The notes: a model not told the origin generated them from the letters alone. A stretch of DNA of 64,000 nucleotides from Burkholderiaceae bacterium (GCA_947448695.1 CANFOL010000001.1:62001-126000), one strand, 5' to 3'. Positions 37,910-47,784 are shown, counted from the stretch's first letter. Program-made: numbers and translations.

Positions 37910-39022
37910 ATGAAACTAAGTACATTTATGATGCCGATTCATCCTCCAGGCAGAAATCTAACTGAAACTTTTAACGAAGACCGTGAGGCTGTTATTTTGG
38001 CGGATCATCTAGGGTTTAGTGAAGCTTACGTTGGTGAGCATGTGACTGATGCTGCGGAGACGATTACGAACTCAATGATATTTCTTGCAAGTTTGATTTA
38101 TCACACTAAACGAATTAAATTAGGCACTGGGACAATTAACCTACCGAATTCTCATCCGGCTGCGATTGCCGCTCAGGCAGCGATGATGGATCATATGTTA
38201 GAAGGTCGTTTTATTATGGGTATTAGTCCGGGTGGATTAATGTCAGATGCTGAAGTATTTGGTAATTTTAAAAGTGACCGTAATGCAATGTTTGTAGAGT
38301 CTATCAATACGATTCTAAAAATTTGGGAGGGGGAGGCACCCTACAATATTAATGGTGATTATTGGAAAATCTCCACTGAAAATACAATGATTCCTGAGAT
38401 TGGTCAAGGTTACATTATGAAGCCTTATCAACAGCCTCATCCCTTAATTGTTGGTACAGCAGTCGCGCCATTTTCTAAAGGTGTTACAGAAATGGCTAAA
38501 CGTGGTTGGCAACCTATATCTGCTAACTTCTTAATGCCAGAATGGGTAAAAACCCATTGGCCCAAATACGTTGAAGGACGTGAAGCTATAGGAGCAGTTC
38601 CTCATCCAAGTGAGTGGCGCGTTGCAAAAAGTATTTTTGTCGCTGATGATGAGGCAACTGCGCAGAGCTACGGTCGTGGTTCAGACGGCCCTTACTATGC
38701 TTATTTTAAGTCTTTGAGTCGTAAATTGGTTAATGGCGGCCGAAGTAATCTTTTCAAAGTAGATCCTAATATGCCAGACTCAGATGTAACTCCAGAGTTT
38801 GTTACGAATCGTTTAGTTCTCGCTGGAACCGTCAATTCTGTAGTTGATCAATTATTAAAATTTAGAGAAGAAGTCGGTGATTTTGGAAACTTACTTTATG
38901 CTTGTCACGATTGGAAAAATATTCCTTTAGCCAAGCGCTCCATGGAGCTGATGGCTAAAGAAGTTATGCCAAGAGTCAATGAAGCAATTGGTCAATCAGC
39001 AGATAATCCCGTTATTGCGTAA
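37910..39022 (+). CDS. LLM-class (luciferase-like) flavin-dependent monooxygenase (start re-assigned)
   Basis: MKLSTFMMPIHPPGRNLTETFNEDREAVILADHLGFSEAYVGEHV; LGTGTINLPNSHPAAIAAQAAMMDHMLEGRFIMGISPGG. Confidence 0.92.
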   Translation: MKLSTFMMPIHPPGRNLTETFNEDREAVILADHLGFSEAYVGEHVTDAAETITNSMIFLASLIYHTKRIKLGTGTINLPNSHPAAIAAQAAMMDHMLEGRFIMGISPGGLMSDAEVFGNFKSDRNAMFVESINTILKIWEGEAPYNINGDYWKISTENTMIPEIGQGYIMKPYQQPHPLIVGTAVAPFSKGVTEMAKRGWQPISANFLMPEWVKTHWPKYVEGREAIGAVPHPSEWRVAKSIFVADDEATAQSYGRGSDGPYYAYFKSLSRKLVNGGRSNLFKVDPNMPDSDVTPEFVTNRLVLAGTVNSVVDQLLKFREEVGDFGNLLYACHDWKNIPLAKRSMELMAKEVMPRVNEAIGQSADNPVIA

Positions 39023-40181
39023 AGAGATCTTTAGCGATTTGGAGTAACTGTAAATCGCTATTTTTAGCTCCTAATATAGAAATACCCAGAGGTGCGCCTT
39101 CGTGCGTACAAATTGGTAAACTGATTTGTGGGGTGCCTGACAGGCCGGAAATACAGAGTAACTGAAAGCATTGTTTGCGATAGATTTCTAGCTCATCATT
39201 AGGGGCGTTTAGAAGAGGTGCTATCCCCGCCACAGTTGGAAGAACAAGAACTGAGTTATTTTGTAATAAATTACTCATCTTCAATTGTATTTCAGACCAT
39301 CTTTTTTGAGCTTGAGTTTGTTGTTCAGAGCTTATATTACTGGCCATTTCAAAGCGAGCACGAATGGCTGGACTAATATCATCCCAATGCTGACTGACCC
39401 AAGCTCCAAGATTTTTCCATACTTCTGCTCCTTGCAAAATACGGAATTGATCGGCCCATTCGGCAAGAGACTCATTACCTAGAGAAACCTCAGTAAATTG
39501 GCCAAACCTTGAAAACTGTTGTCGAAGTACATCTGCAATTGCCGGGTTGATGACATCAAATGCTTCCTTGAGATAAACAAGTTTTGGACTTGAATGAGTT
39601 GCTGGTGAATCATTCGGTAATAAAAGAGTACCAAGTTGATGCAGTAAAGAAGCATTTTGAGTAAACCATCCCAAAGTATCAAAACTAGGAGCTAAACCGC
39701 AAGAGTTATCTAGAGGAATGCGCCCGTGTGTTGGCCGTATTCCAAACAAGCCACAAAAAGAAGCTGGGGCACGAATTGATCCACCTGTATCAGAGCCAAT
39801 TGAAAATTCGACAAGACCAGCACAAACAGCTGCAGCAGAGCCACTTGATGAGCCACCAGTCATCCGCAGGGGGCTTGCACGATTGATGGGAGTACCGTAA
39901 TGAAAATTATTCCCAAAGAGGTTGTAAGTCAGTTCATCACAATGGGATTTGCCATGTAGAGAAGCGCCAGCATCAAGAAGCCTTTCAACTGATGAGTTCG
40001 TATAGTTTGCTTGTGGGTGCGTATTTTTCCATGCTGGATTACCGAAGCCAGTATAAAAACCTTTAACATCAAAAATATCCTTTAACACGAAGGATTTTCC
40101 AGATAAAACACCAGAGGGAGAGCCTTCAATTACGCAAGTTGCATCAATCAAAGCGCCGACATCATCGATCATATTTTTCAT
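39012..40181 (-). CDS. amidase (amidase-signature family)
   Basis: LSGKSFVLKDIFDVKG; MTGGSSSGSAAAVCAGLVEFSIGSDTGGSIRAPASFCGLFGIRPT (Ser-cisSer-Lys signature). Confidence 0.93.
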   Translation of the reverse strand: MKNMIDDVGALIDATCVIEGSPSGVLSGKSFVLKDIFDVKGFYTGFGNPAWKNTHPQANYTNSSVERLLDAGASLHGKSHCDELTYNLFGNNFHYGTPINRASPLRMTGGSSSGSAAAVCAGLVEFSIGSDTGGSIRAPASFCGLFGIRPTHGRIPLDNSCGLAPSFDTLGWFTQNASLLHQLGTLLLPNDSPATHSSPKLVYLKEAFDVINPAIADVLRQQFSRFGQFTEVSLGNESLAEWADQFRILQGAEVWKNLGAWVSQHWDDISPAIRARFEMASNISSEQQTQAQKRWSEIQLKMSNLLQNNSVLVLPTVAGIAPLLNAPNDELEIYRKQCFQLLCISGLSGTPQISLPICTHEGAPLGISILGAKNSDLQLLQIAKDLFTQ

Positions 40182-40276
40182 AATTATTAGTTGAATAAAA
40201 TTTGATTATCCAACATTTGTATCAATCTCATAAAGATAAAAATGATGAAGCCTAAAGGTTTTGAGACAATACAGGG

Positions 40277-41374
40277 ATGGAATCATCTGAAAAAATACTA
40301 GCCGTGGCACCTATGATGGACTGGACTGACCGACATTGTCGCTCGTTTCATCGCCTCCTGAGTAAAAAGTCTCATCTTTATACAGAGATGATTAATACTG
40401 GTGCGATTATTTATGGAGATGTTCATCGTCATTTGGACTTTGATACTCAAGAGCACTATGTCGTCCTGCAGTTAGGTGGGAGTGATCCATCTGACTTAGC
40501 TATTGCAGCCAAAAAGGCCCAAGATTGGGGCTATGATCAGATCGATCTTAATTGTGGTTGTCCATCAGAGCGAGTCCAAAAAGGATCTTTTGGCGCCTGT
40601 TTAATGTCTGAGCCATCACTTGTTGCAGATTGTGTGAAAGCCATGAAAGATGCAGTATCAATTCCTATATCAGTCAAACATCGTTTAGGTTTAGACGATA
40701 TGGATCCTAGAGTAGATAAGGATTATCAATTTGTTTTAGATTTTATGTCTGGGGTAGCACAAGCAGGCGCTAGTCAGCTTACTATTCATGCACGAAATGC
40801 TGTACTTAAAGGATTATCACCTAAGGAAAATCGATCTATACCGCCACTTCGATATGATGTCGCAAAACGTCTTCGAAAAGATCTGCAGAAGCATTTTCCT
40901 CGAACGAAGGTATTGCTCAATGGTGGTTTAGATCAGAATCAATTACTGGCCAATCATTGGCATGATTTTGATGGTTTGATGGTCGGTCGAGCTGCTTATC
41001 ATACGCCAGCAATGATGCTTGGATGGGATAGGATGTTAGAAAGTCAAGGCACAGAGTTTGGGTATTTTTTAAATGATCAAGCGTGGTTAGAGATTCAGGA
41101 AAAGATTATTTGTTATGTACAAGCTTGGTTAACCCAATGTCAAAAAAATGGCGAATCTTTTTATATTGCTGCCATCACACGACATCTTCTTGGACTTGCC
41201 CATGGTTTGGGAGGTGCGAGAATCTGGCGTCAACAACTATCGGATCATCGAATCTTATCTACGATTAAAACGTATCAGGATATTGAGCACTTTTTTACAA
41301 AAGCAAGCCGTGAGTTACGTATTTTTTCAGATGAAAATGATGAAGATATCATGTCTGAGTTAGATCAATCATAA
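40277..41374 (+). CDS. dusA: tRNA-dihydrouridine(20/20a) synthase DusA
   Basis: VAPMMDWTDRHCRSFHRLLSKKSHLYTEMINTGAI; DLNCGCPSERVQKGSFGACLM; HLLGLAHGLGGARIWRQQLSD. Confidence 0.93.
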   Translation: MESSEKILAVAPMMDWTDRHCRSFHRLLSKKSHLYTEMINTGAIIYGDVHRHLDFDTQEHYVVLQLGGSDPSDLAIAAKKAQDWGYDQIDLNCGCPSERVQKGSFGACLMSEPSLVADCVKAMKDAVSIPISVKHRLGLDDMDPRVDKDYQFVLDFMSGVAQAGASQLTIHARNAVLKGLSPKENRSIPPLRYDVAKRLRKDLQKHFPRTKVLLNGGLDQNQLLANHWHDFDGLMVGRAAYHTPAMMLGWDRMLESQGTEFGYFLNDQAWLEIQEKIICYVQAWLTQCQKNGESFYIAAITRHLLGLAHGLGGARIWRQQLSDHRILSTIKTYQDIEHFFTKASRELRIFSDENDEDIMSELDQS

Positions 41375-41436
41375 GTTGTCATTGGTATTCAATAAAATTA
41401 CCCTATTGAAAATTTAGCATAAAAAGGAAATCAAAC

Positions 41437-42414
41437 ATGATGTTTAAAGCTCTTGTACTAAATAAAGAACCTCAATTTTCTGCGCAGATTGAAGAGGTGG
41501 ATGAAGCGCGTTTACCCTTGACAGATGTTGCAGTTGAAGTGCAATATTCCACAATTAATTTTAAAGACGGTTTAGCCATTACCAATAAAGGTCCAGTTGT
41601 CAGGCAATGGCCGATGATTGCGGGTATCGATGGTTCTGGTTCCGTCAGCCATTCCAGTCATCCCGATTGGAAAGTTGGTGATTTATTTATTCACAATGGT
41701 TGGGGTGTTGGGGAAACACATTGGGGATGTTTAGCACAAAAAGCCCACTTGAAAAGCGAATGGTTAGTGAAGTTACCTTCAGCATTTACTCAAAGGCAAG
41801 CGATGGGTATTGGTACCGCCGGGTATACAGCCATGTTGTGTGTCATGGCAATTGAAAATGCTGGGGCTAAGCCTAGTCAAGGTGAAGTTGTCGTTACCGG
41901 AGCCACGGGTGGCGTTGGAAGTGTTGCTATAGCGCTCTTAAGTCGCTTAGGTTATCAGGTGGTAGCCGTGACAGGAAAATTATCAGAAGAGAATTATTTA
42001 AAAGATTTAGGGGCTTCTAGAGTCATTGATCGTCAGGAGTTTACTGCGGCAGGAAAGCCATTGCAAAAAGAGCGTTGGGCAGCTGCGATTGATACTGCCG
42101 GGTCACATACTTTAGCGAATCTTTGCGCACAAATGCAATATGGAGCGCCAGTAGCTGCATGTGGATTAGCGCAAGGTGCAGATTTGTCACTTACAGTAAT
42201 GCCTTTTATTTTACGTGGGGTTCAGCTTTTAGGCATTGATTCCGTGATGGCACCGCTAGCCAAAAGAAAGCTTGCTTGGGAACGACTTGGGCGTGATTTG
42301 GATGTAATGAAATTGGAAGCTATGATTGAAGATATTACTTTAGACCAAGTTCCAGAATACGCATCTGCGCTGATGGCGGGTCGATTTGCTGGTCGAATTG
42401 TGGTTAAAATTTAA
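41437..42414 (+). CDS. MDR-family oxidoreductase (acrylyl-CoA reductase AcuI/YhdH-like)
   Basis: YSTINFKDGLAITNKGPVVRQWPMIAGIDGSG; VVTGATGGVGSVAIALLSRLGY. Confidence 0.88.
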   Translation: MMFKALVLNKEPQFSAQIEEVDEARLPLTDVAVEVQYSTINFKDGLAITNKGPVVRQWPMIAGIDGSGSVSHSSHPDWKVGDLFIHNGWGVGETHWGCLAQKAHLKSEWLVKLPSAFTQRQAMGIGTAGYTAMLCVMAIENAGAKPSQGEVVVTGATGGVGSVAIALLSRLGYQVVAVTGKLSEENYLKDLGASRVIDRQEFTAAGKPLQKERWAAAIDTAGSHTLANLCAQMQYGAPVAACGLAQGADLSLTVMPFILRGVQLLGIDSVMAPLAKRKLAWERLGRDLDVMKLEAMIEDITLDQVPEYASALMAGRFAGRIVVKI

Positions 42415-42878
42415 TAGTTTTTATCGAGTATTAACAGAGTAATCCCAGGGTTACCTTGCATATCTTTGGTGATTGAGTTTTTAAGAGCTGGAAAAGTCTT
42501 GAGTAAGTCTTGATATTGGGGGAGATGAGGGGAAAGCATTTCCCCAAAGTAAACCTCAATAATTGCTTCACCCCAAAGACCATTTTCCATTGCTTGACGA
42601 AATTCGTGACGAATATTGCCCCCACGACCAGATGAGCCATGCCCATGAATTACTTTGATGGCCCGAAGCCCTTTTCCGCGTAATTTTTCTAAATGGAGAT
42701 GTAAGCGCTCAAAAGCCTCCTCGACTAAGGGCATATTTGATTCAAGATTAATTACTTGGCAACGCCATTTGGAATCAGAGTCTATGAATGACTCATTCGA
42801 GCCACAGAAAGGACAGTCAAGTGCCATGAGGTTTCTAGGGTTACCGCAGTCGGCACATACAGCAACTGGATTGGGCAT
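42411..42878 (-). CDS. Smr-domain protein with N-terminal zinc-ribbon-like motif
   Basis: CADCGNPRNLMALDCPFCGS (CxxC...CxxC) then Smr-like IKVIHGHGSSGRGGNIRHEF. Confidence 0.75.
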   Translation of the reverse strand: MPNPVAVCADCGNPRNLMALDCPFCGSNESFIDSDSKWRCQVINLESNMPLVEEAFERLHLHLEKLRGKGLRAIKVIHGHGSSGRGGNIRHEFRQAMENGLWGEAIIEVYFGEMLSPHLPQYQDLLKTFPALKNSITKDMQGNPGITLLILDKNY

Positions 42879-42959
42879 TTTAAAAGATTGAGTTTTTTAA
42901 CATATATAAGATTTAATAGGTATATTAACGGGTATTATTGACTTTTAGGAGAAGCTTCG

Positions 42960-43340
42960 ATGTCTAATCAAAAAAAGTTAATAAGTTTGTTCTTACTGGC
43001 TGCGTTAGCTGGTTGCTCTAATACCGGCTCCAATTTTTCTCCCATCATAGATAAAAAGGGGATCGATGAAGCGAAGTATCAACAAGACCTGCTTGAATGT
43101 CAGAGCCTTTCAACAGAAGCCCAAGGTGCCGGAAAAGACGGTGCTAAAAAAGCAGCAGGTGGCGTTGTGATTGGAGCGTTGCTAGGCTTAGTTGGTGGTG
43201 GTAATAGTACGAATATTGCTCAAGCAGCAGGTATTGGAGGCGTTCTTGGGGGTGCCTCAGGTATGTATTCCGGCAATACTGAAAAAGAGACAATCATTAA
43301 GCGTTGTTTAGTAGGGCGTGGCTATAGAGTATTGAATTGA
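42960..43340 (+). CDS. glycine-zipper lipoprotein
   Basis: Lipobox LLAALAGC; GGVVIGALLGLVGGGNSTNIAQAAGIGGVLGGASG. Confidence 0.8.
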   Translation: MSNQKKLISLFLLAALAGCSNTGSNFSPIIDKKGIDEAKYQQDLLECQSLSTEAQGAGKDGAKKAAGGVVIGALLGLVGGGNSTNIAQAAGIGGVLGGASGMYSGNTEKETIIKRCLVGRGYRVLN

Positions 43341-43429
43341 CATATGCCCTATGCCTAAAGACAAGGGGATTTCCGCTCATCTTGGTTAAATACAGTTAAT
43401 CTTTTGGCTATTTATGGCAATATATTGCC

Positions 43430-43771
43430 ATGCGTACCTTGGTTTGCCTCTTGTTGTGTAATAGTTTAGCTGGTTGTGCTTTTGCACCGTTTGCCAGTTC
43501 AGCCTTTTCTGCTGCTACAACGTCCACTTTAATTGAAACTACTGCAATTAATGGCGCGAGTTATCTTACGACGGGTAAGGGTGTATCAGAGCATGTTATT
43601 TCAGGGATGGCGGATCAAGACTGCAAACTCTATAACATCATTGATGGCAAACGTGTTTGCCAAAATTATCAGCTAGATAAAATTCCGCAAAGAGATCTGA
43701 CGACAAGGTATACAACCGTTGTTCCTGTTACTGTGGAGGACGTGATTCAAATACATACCAATCAACGGTAA
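43430..43771 (+). CDS. hypothetical small lipoprotein
   Basis: Signal/lipobox MRTLVCLLLCNSLAGC; 113 aa. Confidence 0.6.
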   Translation: MRTLVCLLLCNSLAGCAFAPFASSAFSAATTSTLIETTAINGASYLTTGKGVSEHVISGMADQDCKLYNIIDGKRVCQNYQLDKIPQRDLTTRYTTVVPVTVEDVIQIHTNQR

Positions 43772-44538
43772 AAGCTTAACCACTTCAAACCTTCGGAAGT
43801 GCCTTTGAGGGGTTTATATTCACAGCCAACAATACCTTCATAGCCCAAAGTATCTAAAAGATGTAACAGATACTCATAATTGACCTCGCCGACATTAGGT
43901 TCATTACGATGAGGAACTCCGGCAATTTGTATGTGGCCAATATAAGGTAAGTTTTTTGTCAGAAGATTTTCCAAATTACCTTCCATCAATTGCGCATGGA
44001 AAAAATCCATCATGAGTTTCACATTTGGTAAAAGAAGTTCTTTGATGACTTCAATCGCTTGCTCTTGATAATTAAGAAAATACCCTGGCATCGTTATGGT
44101 GTTGATAGGCTCGATTACAATATCAATATCGTAAGGTTCACAGGCAATTGCAGCTTGTTCAATACGTTTTAGATAACACGCCCTGAGTTTTTGATGAGAA
44201 ACACCCTCGGGGATAATACCAGCCATCAAATGCAAATTGGGGCAGTCCATTGCTTGGGCATATTCAATGGCGAGTGCAAGGCCATCATCAAACTCTTTTT
44301 GGCGATCGGGAAGAATGGCTAGACCTTTTTCACCCGCTTGCAAATCACCGGGCGGTAAATTGAATAATTGAAGTTTCAGACCGTGGGTGGTGAGTTGATC
44401 AACAATCGCCTGGGCTGGATAGGTATAAGGAAATAGAAATTCGACAAATTCAAAACCATCGGCCGCAGCCAAACCAAAACGGTCAATAAAATCAACCTCT
44501 TGATACATCATAGAAAGATTTGCTGAAAAGGTAGGCAT
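43762..44538 (-). CDS. hydroxypyruvate isomerase-family TIM-barrel protein
   Basis: MPTFSANLSMMYQEVDFIDRFGLAAADGFEFVEFLFPY; IVIEPINTITMPGYFLNYQEQAIEVI; MMDFFHAQLMEGNL. Confidence 0.88.
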   Translation of the reverse strand: MPTFSANLSMMYQEVDFIDRFGLAAADGFEFVEFLFPYTYPAQAIVDQLTTHGLKLQLFNLPPGDLQAGEKGLAILPDRQKEFDDGLALAIEYAQAMDCPNLHLMAGIIPEGVSHQKLRACYLKRIEQAAIACEPYDIDIVIEPINTITMPGYFLNYQEQAIEVIKELLLPNVKLMMDFFHAQLMEGNLENLLTKNLPYIGHIQIAGVPHRNEPNVGEVNYEYLLHLLDTLGYEGIVGCEYKPLKGTSEGLKWLSFYR

Positions 44539-44564
44539 AAATAAATTATTTAGATAGGAAACAG

Positions 44565-45101
44565 TTATTTTTTCTGGGATTTTCTAGCTTGATCACGAAA
44601 TTCCCAAGGTGGGATTGGATTTTCTTGAATCCATAACCCACGTTTATTTTGACTCGCTAGTTCTTGAGCTTTGGCATAACGATTAGCTTCTTCTTCAGGT
44701 TGGGTCTTTGCGTATTTTTTATAATGCCAAGCTACACCTTGTGAGATCATATATTCGTTAATATCTTCATCACCAATTTTGACAACACCTAGCGTCCTAC
44801 TATATTTGTCTTTGCCCCGTGTTTCAACTTTTACATTTTGGGAAAAAACTTTATCACTGAGAGTTTTTTTTGCACGACTACCAAACGCTTGTGATTTTTC
44901 TGGACAATCAATTCCGATTAGGCGAATTTTAATTTGCTCATGTTTGTCATTGAGAATTGTGACAGTATCTCCATCGGCGATGCCGATGACTTTGCCAGTT
45001 ATCGTACTAGTGGACTTAACAAAGTCCTGCGCTGATGTGAAATTAGCTAAGCTAAAAATACTTAAAAATAAAACAAAAATGAGTTTTTTTAGAAGATTCA
45101 T
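44565..45101 (-). CDS. thermonuclease (SNase)-family protein with signal peptide
   Basis: GIADGDTVTILNDKHEQIKIRLIGIDCPEKSQAFGSRAKKTLSD; KYSRTLGVV. Confidence 0.9.
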   Translation of the reverse strand: MNLLKKLIFVLFLSIFSLANFTSAQDFVKSTSTITGKVIGIADGDTVTILNDKHEQIKIRLIGIDCPEKSQAFGSRAKKTLSDKVFSQNVKVETRGKDKYSRTLGVVKIGDEDINEYMISQGVAWHYKKYAKTQPEEEANRYAKAQELASQNKRGLWIQENPIPPWEFRDQARKSQKK

Positions 45102-45190
45102 TATTTCCTAACCATTTGAAAAAACTGATCATTAACTTAAACTGAGCTAACGAGGCATTAGTAACAATTTCATCCTAACTGATATATATT

Positions 45191-46327
45191 TTACATTGAC
45201 TCTTGAAGCATCACTTCATAATCTTCGGATGTGGCGATTTTGGGATTCATCAAATGGCAATGATCTTTTTCGGCACCATGGATTATCTTAGGGAATAAAG
45301 ATTTAGTTACCCCAAGCTCTTTTAAACCTTTTGGAAGTCCCAGTCGTTGATTTAAATCAATAATTGCTGGAATAACATCATCTTCAGACGATAGACCCAT
45401 AGCTAATGCCATACGTGAAATTCTAGATTCTTCCATGACTGATGGTGCATCTTGGTTAAAGCGAATCACACTAGGAAGAAAAATAGCATTTAGAGTTCCG
45501 TGGTGTAACTTAGGATTGACTCCCCCTAAGCTATGACTTAAGCTGTGGACACAGCCTAAACCTTTCTGAAATGCCATTGCACCTTGCATGGAAGCAGACA
45601 TCATTTGTAGACGTGCATTTCGATCCTGACCATTATTTGTAGCTTTTTCAATATGAGCCCATGCTCTTCTTAAGCCATCTAAAGCAATACCATCAGCTGG
45701 CGGATTAAAAGGAGCGGCCATAAAGGTTTCCATGCAATGTGCAATTGCATCCATGCCAGTAGCCGCGGTTAAGAATGGTGGTAATCCGAGCGTTAATAGA
45801 GGGTCGCAGATTGCTGTTTTAGGCATTAAAAACCAAGAGTGCAGTCCTACTTTTCTGCCATCCTCTAAGATCACAATAGCTCCCCTTGCTACTTCACTTC
45901 CAGTGCCGCTAGTTGTTGGAATTGCTATCAAAGGAGCAGCATTGGAGGTGATTTTTGATGATCCACCTTCAATTGTTGCATATGTTTTAAGAGGTCCGGG
46001 ATGTGTTGCCAGGATAGCTACGGCTTTAGCGCAGTCGAGGGATGATCCACCTCCAAGAGCAATCAAACCGTCGCAGTGATGTTGATTAAAAAGCTTTGCG
46101 GCTTCTTGAGCAGCGGCTTCAGTTGGATTCGACGGGGTTTGATCAAAAATGGTGACCGGTAGATCTTTTAATTGAAGCAGTGTTTGAGAAAGAATACCTG
46201 CTTGTCTGATACCTTGGTCAGTAACTAGGAGAGGGTGTTTTATTCCAATACGCTCACACTCCATCGCTAATTTTTCTAAAGCACCGAATTCGATATGTAT
46301 TTGTGTTAGATAATTTATTATTGACAT
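45191..46327 (-). CDS. iron-containing alcohol dehydrogenase
   Basis: LIALGGGSSLDCAKAVAI; AIPTTSGTGSEVARGAIV; GMDAIAHCMETFMA; CVHSLSHSLGG. Confidence 0.9.
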   Translation of the reverse strand: MSIINYLTQIHIEFGALEKLAMECERIGIKHPLLVTDQGIRQAGILSQTLLQLKDLPVTIFDQTPSNPTEAAAQEAAKLFNQHHCDGLIALGGGSSLDCAKAVAILATHPGPLKTYATIEGGSSKITSNAAPLIAIPTTSGTGSEVARGAIVILEDGRKVGLHSWFLMPKTAICDPLLTLGLPPFLTAATGMDAIAHCMETFMAAPFNPPADGIALDGLRRAWAHIEKATNNGQDRNARLQMMSASMQGAMAFQKGLGCVHSLSHSLGGVNPKLHHGTLNAIFLPSVIRFNQDAPSVMEESRISRMALAMGLSSEDDVIPAIIDLNQRLGLPKGLKELGVTKSLFPKIIHGAEKDHCHLMNPKIATSEDYEVMLQESM

Positions 46328-46484
46328 ATATAGTTTTTATGACAAAAAAGATTATGTTTGCCATATATTTTTCGTAAAGTTATAAGATTAGTAAATTCTA
46401 ACAAAAAAATATGGGGGTATTTGTTAGATAAATCCTAAAATTATTTGAATTTAATTTATCCATCAGATTGATATTGACTCATTT

Positions 46485-46782
46485 ATTCTTGGTGAAAATT
46501 TTAAGCAAGTAAGAGAACTGCAGGGTAAAACCCGCTCTTCTATTAGTCAACAATTATGTTGTTCTGAATTGCAAATTCAATAAATTAAAGAAGGTGGAAG
46601 GTCTTTTTTTACACAGAGTCACAAAAACTAAAAAAGCCCTAAAAATGGCGCAACTCCGAGGAATGAAACACGATCAGGGATTTTTGGGCGTTGCTCTAGC
46701 ACTAATAAGTAAATTAAATTTTGATGGTTTCCACGTGATGAAAACGCTTTCTCAAATGGACTCTATATACGCAAAGTATTGA
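46485..46782 (+). pseudogene. degraded small HTH-domain protein gene (in-frame stop plus frameshift)
   Basis: Frame from 46485: ILGENFKQVRELQGKTRSSISQQLCCSELQIQ*IKEGGRSFFTQSHK; after a frameshift the 46594 frame continues TKKALKMAQLRGMKHDQ; no start codon between the upstream stop at 46452 and the homology. Confidence 0.55.
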
Positions 46783-46986
46783 ACTTAAAGAAGTTCATTT
46801 CTATGGCGTACAGAGCCTATGAAATCGATTTTAGTCAGCCAGCCTAGAGAAAAAATGAATCGGATATATTTTCAAACTCAGTTCCTTCATCGCTGAAATT
46901 AAATGCCTTTACGGATCATAATTCCGGGATGGTAACACTTGATAATTGGTTAAATTACAGCGCTAACATTATTTCTGAATAGTCAT

Positions 46987-47014
46987 AAAAGAAATCCTGG
47001 GTAGGGATTCTTTT
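46987..47014 (+). terminator. candidate terminator downstream of the HTH pseudogene
   Basis: AAAAGAAATCC-TGGGTA-GGGATTCTTTT, imperfect stem followed by T-rich sequence. Confidence 0.35.
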
Positions 47015-47072
47015 GCCTTTTGGTTTATCATCCTATCAAGTCTAATTAAAACAACTTGAAAGGCAGCGAATC

Positions 47073-47768
47073 ATGGATTATGTTTATACTCCAGAACCCA
47101 TTCCAAGTGTCCCTGTGCGGGGCTCACACTTACAATATGCTGTTTCTAGAATCTTCTGTGTGGGAAGAAACTATGCTGCTCATGCAAGAGAAATGGGCTT
47201 CGATCCTGATCGTGAGCCGCCATTTTATTTCACAAAGGCAGCTAACTCTTTAGTTTTAAGTGGTGCAACTATCCCCTATTCGCTAGGTACTAGTAACCTC
47301 CATTATGAAATGGAATTAGTCATAGCAATTAGCAAGCCCGCATTTAGAGTCTCTGTTGAAACTGCACAAGATCATATTTACGGTTATGCATGTGGTTTGG
47401 ATATGACCAGAAGAGATTTACAAATTAAAAGTCGAGAAATTGGTCGTCCATGGGATTTCGGTAAGGCATTTGAAAATTCTGCAGTAATTACCCCATTGGT
47501 TCCTAAATCAGAAATTGGTGAACTTAACCTTGGCAATATTGATTTGTTTGTGAATGGAGTTACCAAACAAAAAGCGGACTTAAAAGATATGATTTGGAAC
47601 GTTTCAGAGATTATTTCTAATTTATCTGAGTACTACCATTTAAATACCGGTGATTTGATTTATACAGGGACTCCAGAAGGAGTAGGTCCGGTTGTAACAG
47701 GCGACCATTTGGTCGGAAATATTGATCAATTAGGAAGTTTAGAACTTCATATTGGTCCTGCAGAATAA
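47073..47768 (+). CDS. fumarylacetoacetate hydrolase-family protein
   Basis: RIFCVGRNYAAHAREMGFDPDREPPFYFTKAANSLV; LHYEMELVIAIS; GYACGLDMTRRDLQ; TGTPEGVGPV. Confidence 0.93.
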   Translation: MDYVYTPEPIPSVPVRGSHLQYAVSRIFCVGRNYAAHAREMGFDPDREPPFYFTKAANSLVLSGATIPYSLGTSNLHYEMELVIAISKPAFRVSVETAQDHIYGYACGLDMTRRDLQIKSREIGRPWDFGKAFENSAVITPLVPKSEIGELNLGNIDLFVNGVTKQKADLKDMIWNVSEIISNLSEYYHLNTGDLIYTGTPEGVGPVVTGDHLVGNIDQLGSLELHIGPAE

Positions 47769-47784
47769 ATATTGTTGAGATTAA

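Noticed and set aside
44779-45111. 110-aa + strand ORF opposite the thermonuclease
   Set aside because: Antisense shadow ORF; the thermonuclease frame has clear family motifs.
45140-45160. Half-match (CTGATCATTA) to the TetR-operator motif upstream of the thermonuclease
   Set aside because: Only one half-site, without the symmetric partner at the conserved spacing; its position is approximate.
45732-46079. 115-aa + strand ORF opposite the Fe-ADH
   Set aside because: Mirror of a conserved NAD-binding region; no independent coding evidence.
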